A stretch of DNA of 64,000 nt from M3007 sp044230315. GTDB lineage: Bacteria; Bacteroidota; Bacteroidia; Chitinophagales; Saprospiraceae. Below are positions 18,101-25,682 of the stretch, in pieces. The stretch lies in the NCBI GenBank assembly GCA_044230315.1, contig JBGARJ010000014.1:68700-132699 (forward strand), read 5' to 3'. Positions within the stretch are counted from its first letter, which is position 1, and each line of letters opens with the position of its first letter. Below the pieces are notes generated by a model. The model made no database searches and had not been told where the DNA came from. It saw only the letters and a list, made by a program, of their open reading frames with translations. Both the position numbers and the translations under genes were made by a program.

Positions 18101-19365
18101 GTTTGCAGCCAAACCCGGTCAGGGCCCTCATTTTGCAGGCCGCAAATGGTGGTATTCGGGTAACCAATGCACTGTTCGGACGAATAAAACGGGAACAGGT
18201 TGTTGGTGTTCTGCACCCGGAAAACCGGGCCATTATCGCCGCAGGCTATCCAGATGCTGCCATCCCAAGTTTGGCAAAAACACCAGGGCGAAATGGTTTG
18301 CAGGCTATCCGGCTGGCCAACGGCTTGTTCGAAATGGCGGGTAGCCCGGGCGACCGGATCGTACACATTCAGGCCGCCTTCCACGGCGCCGGTCCAGATC
18401 CGGCCCTGCTGATCTTCCGAAATAAAGGTGGTATGCTGAAATTCTGGGAACAGGTGCCGGTTCCGCTGCAATACCGGTGCGCAAAGCGCTTCCGGGTGAC
18501 GGGGGTCAAATACAAAACGGGTAAATCGACCGCTGGACACCTCCATTTGGTAGAGCCCTTCGCCGGCAGTCCCTACCCAGAAATGACCGCTGCGGTCTTC
18601 CGCAATCACCTGCACCCGGTCGTCTTTCAGATCGTTTTCGCCGCCTGCGGCCGATGCACATCGAATAAAACGGTCCTGGTCCGGGTCGAACCGGTCCAGG
18701 CCGCCGCCGCCTGGCAAATAGGCGCTCCCGCAACCGACCCATAAGGTACCGGCCCGATCGACGTACAGTATCTGTACAAACGGGCTGCTCAGGCTCCGCG
18801 GGTCGTCGGGTTTATGGTAATAATTTTTTATTTTACCCCGCCGTTCGCCCGGTGCGGGTGGCGTCAGACAGCACAGCCCGTTGGCCCGGCCGATCCAGAT
18901 CCGGCCTTGCCGGTCTTCGACAATAGCCTGGACGCAATTTGCCGAATTGCGGGGATATTCGTCGGGGTTGTCGAACCGGTATCGCACGCATTTTTCCGTG
19001 ACGGGATTAAAGGCGCTCACGCCAAAATTGGCATGTGCGAGCCAGAGGATACCCCGGCTGTCCTGAAAAATCCACCGGATATAATTTTCGGCGATCGTGT
19101 TGCTATCCCCGGGCTCTGAACGGTAGGTGGTGAAATGCCGGCCGTCGTAGCGGATCAACCCACCCCGGGAAGCGAACCAGAGAAAACCCACCTTGTCCTG
19201 CAGGATATATTGGACCTGGTTGGCAGCTTCGCCGCCCGGCAAGGTAAAGATCTCAAACCGCGGGTTGAAGCGGTTGGGCTCTGCTGCCGGCATTTGTGCA
19301 CGGGCGCAGGTGCAGGCGGCAAGCGCCAGGCCGGTCAAAACGGCTCGATAGCGGGGGGTAAGCAT
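15103..19365 (-). CDS. Second hybrid two-component system regulator (HTCS)
   Basis: A 1420-residue paralogue of the 9751-14052 protein with the same order: signal segment (ending ~CARAQ), propeller repeats, Y_Y_Y domain, a transmembrane helix (WWAYALFVLLIAAAVYALYRF), HisKA with His near 900 (THEFRTPLTLLL), HATPase, receiver with Asp near 1210 (VISDVMMPRMDGFE), and an AraC-type HTH ending PQTWREEQ. The kinase-to-HTH half is much more similar to its neighbour than the propeller half. This suggests duplication followed by divergence of ligand recognition. No polysaccharide-utilisation genes accompany it. Confidence 0.95.
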   Translation of the reverse strand: MLTPRYRAVLTGLALAACTCARAQMPAAEPNRFNPRFEIFTLPGGEAANQVQYILQDKVGFLWFASRGGLIRYDGRHFTTYRSEPGDSNTIAENYIRWIFQDSRGILWLAHANFGVSAFNPVTEKCVRYRFDNPDEYPRNSANCVQAIVEDRQGRIWIGRANGLCCLTPPAPGERRGKIKNYYHKPDDPRSLSSPFVQILYVDRAGTLWVGCGSAYLPGGGGLDRFDPDQDRFIRCASAAGGENDLKDDRVQVIAEDRSGHFWVGTAGEGLYQMEVSSGRFTRFVFDPRHPEALCAPVLQRNRHLFPEFQHTTFISEDQQGRIWTGAVEGGLNVYDPVARATRHFEQAVGQPDSLQTISPWCFCQTWDGSIWIACGDNGPVFRVQNTNNLFPFYSSEQCIGYPNTTICGLQNEGPDRVWLQTVGDFTGVVRFDRAKDQRQYFRYNPGFQQHIMTDQFDLGFDAGGTLWAGTAQGLYRWAPGQSDERHFQRDSALQQTLGAGNCGVPFSDGQGHIWVAAYGRGLYRFDSALSHPQLFQPDPNDPKRSLGGLLVNQVFRDKRQNRLWVLGGSAGYDQAHPMFFDRFDPVTEQFEHFLPYGVVGNITACVEDSAGNFWFTAFPYGLRKLNPQDPAGYREFKVTNSALATNLVTDMFPGPDGHIWLLAKGAIIRLNPQTETFFTYSAHHGVRTGDFNWFTGACQAADGAIFYGGRGGFHAFYPREIDRLAARYPAVSCLTDLKVMDERVVPDSTGSILKRPIWETTAIELPYDRNVFSFQVSTLEFGGPEWSQLEYKLEKYDRGWRRDLRDGEAAYVQVPPGHYVFRVRGLNSFGIPVRETVCRVVITPPWWRTWWAYALFVLLIAAAVYALYRFQLKRKLEHAETLRLLELDTVKSRLYANITHEFRTPLTLLLGPTERLLHEKALDEETRGVLQTVQRNAGRLLILVNQLLDLAKLESGKLTLHYTQGEVLGYLKYLLESFHSLAEQKNIRLHFLTELDALVMDFDAEKLQQIVSNLLSNSLKFTPENGQVYLSAAVRPNMGATAETRDILPAECLALHIRDTGVGIPEDKLPFIFDRFYQVDDSHTRAGEGTGIGLALTRELVKLMDGVISVKSQSGQGTTFEVLLPIHREAPVGAAPPVAEPPLPTAPLAWLSTLPEADAETPLVLLVEDNADVVAYLATCLPNYRLLTAKNGAEGLESAIANVPDIVISDVMMPRMDGFELCRRLKNDNRTSHIPVILLTAKADLAAKLEGLEQGADVYLAKPFHREELLLHIRILLENRRRLQQYYLQVAGLTDLASTPDTDGVPANPMEDHFVQQVRIAVEARLDDCDFDVEQLCRTLALSHSQLHRKLSALTGFSANRFIRTVRLNRAKELLLDPNLKISAVAYDCGFNDPAYFSRAFKQAFGLTPQTWREEQKSP

Positions 19366-19436
19366 GCGGTCAGGGCGTTAATCATTTGGCGCGGCGATTC
19401 AGCCGCCGGAAAGCCGTAAGGACGCCTGCTGTATTA

Positions 19437-19600
19437 AGAGTTTGTCTAAATTTCGGTTACCGGGCTGCAAGCGGCCAATTTTATTTCATGCTGCGTTAAA
19501 ATTTTCGCCATAGGCTTCCGGCTATGCCTGCAAATTTTGCCTTGCCTGAAATAAAATTTGCTCGCTTTCGCCTCGGCACCGAAATTTAGACAAACTCTAA
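19437..19600. repeat. Fold-back repeat element A (MITE/REP-like)
   Basis: Terminal inverted repeats of about 21 bp: AGAGTTTGTCTAAATTTCGG at 19437 onward and its reverse complement ending at 19598. Inner inverted segments (CCAATTTTATTTCA / TGAAATAAAATTTG) and a central hairpin around ATAGGC-TTCCG-GCTAT make the whole ~164 bp one imperfect palindrome. No coding capacity. The centre resembles element B. Confidence 0.75.
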
Positions 19601-19690
19601 GTTCGGCTTTAGCCATTTCATAAACACAAAAAGCGTTTCTCGGGTATGCAGGTCGTATTTTGAAAACAATATGTCACCCTCCGGCATTCT

Positions 19691-19885
19691 CCAGATGTCT
19701 CTCCCGACTTCAGCGGGTCGACATGACAATCGTATGATAATCAATTATTTCCAACGGATTTCTCGCGTTGCTCGAAATTTCCCCGCGCCCTGCCGGAATT
19801 TCGAGCAACGCGAGAAATCTGATAAATGTGGTTGAATATCAATGTGTTGTCATGTCGATCCGCCGAAGGCGGGAGAGACATCCGG
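19691..19885. repeat. Nested fold-back repeat element E
   Basis: Outer arms of 39 bp at 19691-19729 and 19847-19885 are inverted copies matching at 35 of 39 positions (GATGTCTCTCCCG ... TCGACATGACAA). Inside is a second inverted repeat of 23 bp, perfect by eye (GATTTCTCGCGTTGCTCG... at 19757-19779 with 19797-19819), with a 17-bp loop. Such palindrome-in-palindrome structures are typical of non-autonomous mobile repeats. No transposase is nearby. Confidence 0.8.
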
Positions 19886-20006
19886 CACATGACCTTTCAC
19901 AAAGCTTCCATATCACGATAGATCAAGGAGGTGTTTAAATCCAGTCAGATCGCTTAATACAGCCTGGTAATCACTTTTTTAGTCATGACTAATGGCTAAA
20001 GTCGAA

Positions 20007-20175
20007 CTAAGCGCCTATCCGATAACCTCCCTTGGCCTGCAAGACCTGCCTTTGAAAAACTGCCGGCGATAAATTTTCGACCCGTAGGCTCCCGGCTACA
20101 AACCTCAAATTTGCCTGGGCTGTTCTTTAAAATCAGGCCTTTCGGCTCAAGCGCGGTTTTCGGATAGGCGCTAAG
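20007..20175. repeat. Fold-back repeat element B, related to element A
   Basis: Terminal inverted repeats AGCGCCTATCCGA at 20010-20022 and its complement at 20160-20172. The centre (TAAATTTTCGACCCGTAGGC then TCCCGGCTA, followed by CTCAAATTTGCCT) aligns with the middle of element A (AAATTTTCG...TAGGCTTCCGGCTA...CAAATTTTGCC). A 74-codon open frame across it is treated as spurious. The rest of the 19366-20388 gap holds only short unique sequence between elements. Confidence 0.7.
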
Positions 20176-20312
20176 TCGGTCAGGAAAATGGATTCCATTG
20201 CAAAAATAAAAAATAAGCATTATCCGGAATGGCTTCCTACTCCCCGCCCTCCCTAAACTGACAGATTCGAGCGAATTAATCGGGAATCCCCTCCATCTGT
20301 CCGTACTTGCCC

Positions 20313-20320
20313 TATATTTG
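20313..20320 (+). promoter_or_regulatory. Putative -7 element for the M4 protease gene
   Basis: TATATTTG matches TAnnTTTG and lies 69 bp before the ATG at 20389. No convincing TTTG at the -33 position was seen. Confidence 0.35.
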
Positions 20321-20388
20321 ACCGCTCAGAGTGAAAAGACCCTCCGCAACCGCTTACTGCTCACGCTAAATACCGCTGCGCACTGCTT

Positions 20389-23300
20389 ATGGTAAAACAT
20401 GTACTCCTGTCGGTCCTTGCCGGACTGAGCCTCTCCGCCTATTCCCAATCCCCCGGCGCTTCCGATCCGGCAGCCCGCGAAACCATTTTCTATGCCCCGC
20501 ACCACAACCCCGACTGGCTGTCGGTCAAAAATGGCGTCCGCATCTCATCGCAGGAGTTGGTACAACACCGCCTGCCCGATCTCGGCCTGACCGAACAGGA
20601 CGAACTGGTACCCTATCGTACCGACACCGATGCACTGGGCTTTACCCACCGACGCTACCAGCAATACCATAAAGGCGTCCGGGTGGAAGGCGGCGAATTG
20701 CTACTGCATGAAAAAGACGGCTGGGTGCAAACGCTCAACGGCAAACTGGTGCGCGGACTCCGGGCGGCGCCCCAAGTCGATGTGCCGGCTGCCACAGCGG
20801 TGCAACTGGCCCTGGCCGACCTCCCGGCAAACCGTTATATGTGGGAAGACGCCGCTGCGGAGGCTATGCTGCGCCACCTGACCAAGGACCCCGCCGCCAC
20901 GTTTTACCCGCAACCCGAATTGGTGCTGGTGGATCCGTCCTTTTCACAAAACCCTGCCAGTTTTCAACCCGCCTGGTGTTTCGAAATATACGCGCAGGAA
21001 CCGCAGTCGAGAAAACAAGTGTATGTCAGCAGCCGCGACGGTAAGATCCTGCGCCAAATCGAATTGCTATGCGACGGCGCGTCCGGCTCCCCCGGCATAG
21101 CCGTGACCAAATACAGCGGCACCCACCCGGTGCTGACCGACTCCACCGGCGAATTTGTTTACCGCCTGTACGACAATACCCGTGGCGGCGGCGTGCATAC
21201 GCTGAATTGCATGCAAACTACCAAGGAAGACCTCGCCATCGAGTTTTCCGACCCCGACAATATCTGGGACAACTTCAATCCCAACCAGGATGAAGTGGCC
21301 ACCGACATATTCTGGGCTGCCGAAATGACCTATGACTATTACCAGCAAAAACTCGGATTCGAAGGCCTCGACGGGAACAATTACCCGCTCATCAGTTACG
21401 TGCACTACGATAGCAAGTGGAACAATGCCCGCTGGACGGGCCACTGGACGCAGTTCGGCGACGGCGATGGCAAGCAATTCGGGCCTTTTGGCTCCGTTGA
21501 CGTAGTAGGGCACGAATTCACCCATGGCGTCACCCGGTTCACCGCCAACCTCAAATACCTTAACGAAAGCGGGGCACTGAACGAATCGTTCAGCGATATC
21601 TTCGGCGCCGCCGTCGAATTTTGGGCTGATCCGGAAAAAGCCGACTGGCTGGTCGGCGAAGATTTTGACCTCAAAGGCAATGGGCTGCGCAATATGCAGA
21701 ACCCGAAGGAAGACGAAAACCCGGGCACCTATCAGGGTGAATTCTGGTCGACCGGCGCTGGCGACAACGGCGGCGTGCACAACAATAGCGGCGTGCAAAA
21801 TCACTGGTTTTACCTCCTGACCGAGGGCGGCAGTGGCGCCAACGATAAAGGCGAAGACTACACCCTGAGCGGCTTGGGCCTGGATACTGCGGCAGCTATC
21901 GCTTTTCGCAACCTGCGCTATTACCTGGTACAATTGTCCAACTATGCCGATGCGCGCGAAGGGAGCCTCCAGGCTGCTGCCGACTTGTACGGCTTGTGTT
22001 CGGCGCCGTATACTGAAACGGCCAAAGCCTGGTATGCGGTTGGCGTGGGCGTTGAACTGCTCAATTTCGACCTCCGGATGTTGAAAATACTCGATCCGGC
22101 GCCCTTGACGTGCGGGCTCAGCGATGCGGAATATATTTCCGTGCAACTGCGCTACAACGGTTGTAATGTGGACCTCCAACCCGGCGACAAGATCCCCCTT
22201 GCTTTTCAAATCAACGACGAGGCCCTCGTTTGGGATACCCTTACCCTCAGCAAGCCGCTCGCGGCGGGCGACACCCTGAACTACACCTTTTCGATACCCA
22301 CAGCTGATCTGGCCGCGCCGGGCGAGTATAAAATCCGCTGCCGCACCGGTTTCCCGGGCGACGCGGACCCAGGCAACAACGAGGCGTTTTTGAAAATCGA
22401 CAATATCCTCGACCAAAATGTAGACCTGGCGCTGAAAACCGTCACTGAGCCCGCGTCGAGCTGTTTCCTCGGCAAAGCATCGCTGAGCGTTAGCATCGGT
22501 TTTTTCGGCTGCGATTCCATCGCGGCCGGGCAACCGCTCACGGTGGCGTACAGCCTGGATGGCAGCGCCCCCGTGTACGAATCCCTGCCCTTGCCCCTGA
22601 CGCTGCACCGTGGCCAGTCGTTTGAATTTACGTTTTTCAAACCGGTCGATTTTTCCACCCAAAAACCGTATTTCATCGATACCTGGGTGGAATACGGCCC
22701 CGATTCCCTGCACACCAACGATAGCCTGACCCATTTCCGGGTGTTGCACCCCTTGCCCATGCTGGTGGAAAACGTGCTCAGTTTCGAATCGGGCGCAGCA
22801 TCGCTCGACTCGGCCTACAGTGCCGGAGGTCGCCAAACCACGGCCGGGCTTTCCGCCGCCGCCGCGCACAATTCGACCAATGGATTTCTGATGACGGGCG
22901 GCGATTTTTTCGGTGCGCTTGAAGAAGAAAGCGCTGTGGTGCCGAATGCCAACAACCTGTGGAACGCCAACCAGGCGTTCCGCTCCAGGCTCTGCATTTG
23001 CGCCGACCTGAGCAACCTCGCCTCGGCGAAATTGCGTTTCGAGCGCAAACAAACCTACTCGCCGGTGTACCAGGACAAACTGGGGTTTGCCAACACCTAC
23101 GCCAGCGCTATGCATATCCTCGCCAACGGCCAGGAAATTGCCGGCCCCTACCGGCCGGTGAGCAACTCGATCGACCCCTGGTTCACGTACAACGTCAACC
23201 TCGCGGACTACCTGGGCGGCACGGCTGAAATTTGTTTCGAATCCCTTACGGGCTTAAGTCCCGCGTTCGACCCCACCGGGGTTGGCGACAAGGTAATGCT

Positions 23301-23607
23301 CGACAACATCGCCATCGTCGGTCAACTGGTCGGCAGCGGCGAAGCGCCCCGCGCCGCACCCGAATGGACGATCATGCCCAACCCGGGCAACGGCCGGTTT
23401 ACGCTGAGTTGCCGGTCGCCGCAGGAACAGGCGGTTTCCATCGACGTCGTGGACGCTTTGGGCCGGGTGGTAGCCAACCGGCGCGAAACCCTGCATACCG
23501 GCGACAACTCGGTGCCGATGGACCTGACCGGCGCGGCGGCAGGTATATACTTTGTGCGTTTGGGCCTGGAATACGGGCAGCAAACCCGGAGGATCGTGGT
23601 CGAATAA
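20389..23607 (+). CDS. Secreted M4-family (thermolysin-like) metalloprotease with T9SS sorting domain
   Basis: A 1072-residue secreted preproprotease. A signal peptide ends near SAYSQ, and a propeptide with FTP/PepSY-like parts (~55-215) includes GFTHRRYQQYHKGVRVEGGE. The catalytic domain has the zinc motif HEFTH (His375, Glu376, His379) and third ligand Glu399 in NESFSDIFGA, 20 residues later as in thermolysin. His464 in GGVHNNSG is the transition-state His. After the M4 C-terminal domain (~to 560) come beta-sandwich modules, and residues ~1000-1072 are a type A T9SS C-terminal domain (MPNPGNGRFTL ... AAGIYFVRLG). It should be an extracellular peptidase for protein degradation. Confidence 0.95.
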   Translation: MVKHVLLSVLAGLSLSAYSQSPGASDPAARETIFYAPHHNPDWLSVKNGVRISSQELVQHRLPDLGLTEQDELVPYRTDTDALGFTHRRYQQYHKGVRVEGGELLLHEKDGWVQTLNGKLVRGLRAAPQVDVPAATAVQLALADLPANRYMWEDAAAEAMLRHLTKDPAATFYPQPELVLVDPSFSQNPASFQPAWCFEIYAQEPQSRKQVYVSSRDGKILRQIELLCDGASGSPGIAVTKYSGTHPVLTDSTGEFVYRLYDNTRGGGVHTLNCMQTTKEDLAIEFSDPDNIWDNFNPNQDEVATDIFWAAEMTYDYYQQKLGFEGLDGNNYPLISYVHYDSKWNNARWTGHWTQFGDGDGKQFGPFGSVDVVGHEFTHGVTRFTANLKYLNESGALNESFSDIFGAAVEFWADPEKADWLVGEDFDLKGNGLRNMQNPKEDENPGTYQGEFWSTGAGDNGGVHNNSGVQNHWFYLLTEGGSGANDKGEDYTLSGLGLDTAAAIAFRNLRYYLVQLSNYADAREGSLQAAADLYGLCSAPYTETAKAWYAVGVGVELLNFDLRMLKILDPAPLTCGLSDAEYISVQLRYNGCNVDLQPGDKIPLAFQINDEALVWDTLTLSKPLAAGDTLNYTFSIPTADLAAPGEYKIRCRTGFPGDADPGNNEAFLKIDNILDQNVDLALKTVTEPASSCFLGKASLSVSIGFFGCDSIAAGQPLTVAYSLDGSAPVYESLPLPLTLHRGQSFEFTFFKPVDFSTQKPYFIDTWVEYGPDSLHTNDSLTHFRVLHPLPMLVENVLSFESGAASLDSAYSAGGRQTTAGLSAAAAHNSTNGFLMTGGDFFGALEEESAVVPNANNLWNANQAFRSRLCICADLSNLASAKLRFERKQTYSPVYQDKLGFANTYASAMHILANGQEIAGPYRPVSNSIDPWFTYNVNLADYLGGTAEICFESLTGLSPAFDPTGVGDKVMLDNIAIVGQLVGSGEAPRAAPEWTIMPNPGNGRFTLSCRSPQEQAVSIDVVDALGRVVANRRETLHTGDNSVPMDLTGAAAGIYFVRLGLEYGQQTRRIVVE

Positions 23608-23693
23608 CCGGGCATTACCCGCGTATCAGGAAGACTAGTTTACTTTGCGCAATAACAAGGCCCTGCGGTTTTCTTTGCTGCAAGGTGGAGCGT

Positions 23694-24473
23694 ATGCGAC
23701 CGATTCTTTTTTATTACAGCACCGTCCTCCTGATGGCGACCCTTGCCTATGGTCCGCTCAAAGCCCAGGTGGTCAACATCGAGGAGCAGCGGATCACGGG
23801 CACCAACGATTCCACGCACTGGTATGGGCACCTGCGCGCCAGCGCGGCGCTGGCCAAGGTGCGGCAGCAAAGCCTGCAGTTGTCGGGCGAAGCGCGGGTA
23901 GAGTACAAATCAGACCCGCACATGGTACTCTTGTTGATCCACGAGAGCCTGCTGCGCGCCGGTGGCAACGATTTTACCAACCTGGCCTTTGCACACCTGC
24001 GCTACAACTACAAATTCAACGCCACGTGGGTAGGCGAAATTTACACCCAACTTCAGACCAGCCCGCTACAGCTGCTCCAGGAGCGGCGCTTGCTCGGCGC
24101 GGGGCTGCGCTGGCGCCTGTTTAAGTCGGCCGACAGCCGGCAGCGGCTCTATGCGGGCACTTCCTGGTTGTGGGAGCGCAACCACTTTTCGGGGTCCGAC
24201 GTTGCCCAATACTGGAACCGGTCGAGCAACTACCTCTCCCTGACACTGCGCGCCGGCAAACAAAGTTCCCTCACCGGCACTACCTACTGGCAGCCCGTGT
24301 GGGGGCTGATTCGCAATTACCGCGTGAGCACAACCTGGGTGCTAAAAATTGCCCTGACCAAGAAGGTGGCGCTGAACATCGACTTTACCTACTACGTGGA
24401 TAAAAACCTCCCGGCCGGCGCCCCAGCCGAAACCTACTCGTGGCGGAACGGCGTGACCTGGCAGTTAAAATAA
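23694..24473 (+). CDS. DUF481-like outer membrane beta-barrel protein
   Basis: A 259-residue protein. The frame is open far upstream, but the ATG at 23694 begins a clear signal peptide (MRPILFYYSTVLLMATLAYG). The remainder alternates hydrophobic and polar residues in amphipathic strands (NLAFAHLRYNYKFNATWVGE, LLGAGLRWRLF, LYAGTSWLWER, VALNIDFTYYVDK) and ends in ...TWQLK, as DUF481-type outer membrane barrels do. No ligand can be inferred. It follows the M4 gene by 86 bp on the same strand. Confidence 0.7.
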   Translation: MRPILFYYSTVLLMATLAYGPLKAQVVNIEEQRITGTNDSTHWYGHLRASAALAKVRQQSLQLSGEARVEYKSDPHMVLLLIHESLLRAGGNDFTNLAFAHLRYNYKFNATWVGEIYTQLQTSPLQLLQERRLLGAGLRWRLFKSADSRQRLYAGTSWLWERNHFSGSDVAQYWNRSSNYLSLTLRAGKQSSLTGTTYWQPVWGLIRNYRVSTTWVLKIALTKKVALNIDFTYYVDKNLPAGAPAETYSWRNGVTWQLK

Positions 24474-24655
24474 GAGGCCTCATGGCCAAAGAGCGCCTGT
24501 TATTTAAGATAGAGCGGTAGGTTGACGTGAATTCAAAAATTTGTTTTGATCAGTGCTGCGGAATTACTTTGTTGTGCACCTTTGCAAAGGCTTGCATGTT
24601 GTCACAATTCAAGTATTTCGTTTTACGCTTTCACTATTCAAAACAATTTTAACGC

Positions 24656-25210
24656 ATGAAACCTATCAAAATTTTAACCCTGACCTTAGCCCTTTTAAGC
24701 GTATACAGCGCCGCCGCACAAGGGCAATTCAATATCTTCAAGCTCGGCGGCAATATGGAGGGCTTGTTCTCTGAGGGAAATAGTGAATCCTATTGGGGGG
24801 GCGCACTTTCGCTTGAACACCAATTGAAACGGCGCACCACATTGGGCTTCGGATTCGCATACAACACCAAAAAATCCAGCGCTTCCGATGGCACCATCAC
24901 GGTGGAAGGACGGGCCAGCATTATTACCATCCAGCCGGAATTTCGCTTTTATCCGCATGCGGCCGGCGATGGTTTCTATGTCGGTTTCGCGCCAGCCCTG
25001 CGTATTTTTAAAGTCAAAATTACTGGCGCTATTCAACTGGAAGACAGCAGCACCCGCGGGAGCGTAGGACTTACCACCGGATACCAACTGGCGCTTTCCA
25101 ACGCACTCCGCCTGCAATTCGGCGGCGGTATCGGGTTTGTTCTTCCCAATGAAAACGACGAGCCGACCGGCACGTACAATTTCAACGTGTTGTTAGGGTA
25201 CCAGTTTTAA
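24656..25210 (+). CDS. Small outer membrane beta-barrel protein
   Basis: A 184-residue protein with a signal peptide (MKPIKILTLTLALLSVYSAAA) and about eight predicted amphipathic strands (GGALSLEHQL, TLGFGFAYNTK, ITIQPEFRFYPH, GFYVGFAPALRIF, GSVGLTTGYQLA, LRLQFGGGIGFVLP), ending in FNVLLGYQF. A C-terminal Phe is typical of outer membrane barrels. The family is the porin/OmpW-like barrel group, function unknown. Its 3' end overlaps the convergent hydrogenase protease gene by 29 bp. Confidence 0.75.
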   Translation: MKPIKILTLTLALLSVYSAAAQGQFNIFKLGGNMEGLFSEGNSESYWGGALSLEHQLKRRTTLGFGFAYNTKKSSASDGTITVEGRASIITIQPEFRFYPHAAGDGFYVGFAPALRIFKVKITGAIQLEDSSTRGSVGLTTGYQLALSNALRLQFGGGIGFVLPNENDEPTGTYNFNVLLGYQF

Positions 25211-25682
25211 TAATATCCGGCAGCGCACCCGTTTGCAAGCCCAGCTGCCCGATAAAGGACCTCGCCGCTACAATGGCCCGCTTCAAATGGAGGCGGGCCA
25301 TTGTGCTTATTCCGGCGCCCAACGCCCAGTCATACCCTTGGATCAGCAGACAACAAGCCGGCGGCTGGCTGGCATATAGGGTCTGGCAAAGGGCAAGTAT
25401 AGCTCCCGGGTTCAGTTGGTGGGTGTAAAGGCCCGGCGCCGGATCGGGGGTGCAGGGTCTGAGCGAGAAACCGCCGGGCAGGCTGTCTGTGTAAGCGTCA
25501 ATAAACAAGACCCACGCATGTCGACTGATCTGTTCGGCATCCTCCGGTGCGAGCTGATAGCGGTATTCCAGCCGGATATCCGCGCGGTTTTCGCCAGCCA
25601 GCGCATCCAGCAAAGCCCAGCCTAACCCGTCGTCGCCGCGGCTTGCATTGCCGATACCAATGACCAATCCGGGATCATGCAT
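25182..25682 (-). CDS. hoxW: Hydrogenase maturation protease (HoxW-like)
   Basis: A 166-residue endopeptidase that trims the C-terminus of the [NiFe] large subunit after nickel insertion. Start chosen at the ATG at 25682 (MHDPGLVIGIGN), which overlaps the last codons of hoxH by 8 bp; a longer frame to 25757 would overlap hoxH heavily. The N-terminal IGIGNASRGDDGLGW is the family signature (G-N-x4-D-D-G) carrying the nickel-sensing acid. The second conserved acidic residue falls around VLFIDAYTD, followed by an HQLNPG loop. The substrate is almost certainly the adjacent HoxH. Confidence 0.9.
   Translation of the reverse strand: MHDPGLVIGIGNASRGDDGLGWALLDALAGENRADIRLEYRYQLAPEDAEQISRHAWVLFIDAYTDSLPGGFSLRPCTPDPAPGLYTHQLNPGAILALCQTLYASQPPACCLLIQGYDWALGAGISTMARLHLKRAIVAARSFIGQLGLQTGALPDIIKTGTLTTR

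Noticed and set aside
19996..20220. 74-codon frame across fold-back element B
   Set aside because: It simply reads through the inverted repeat; there is no domain or start signal.
21067..23115. 680-codon open frame opposite the M4 protease gene
   Set aside because: The protease frame has complete catalytic motifs; the antisense frame shows no known motif.
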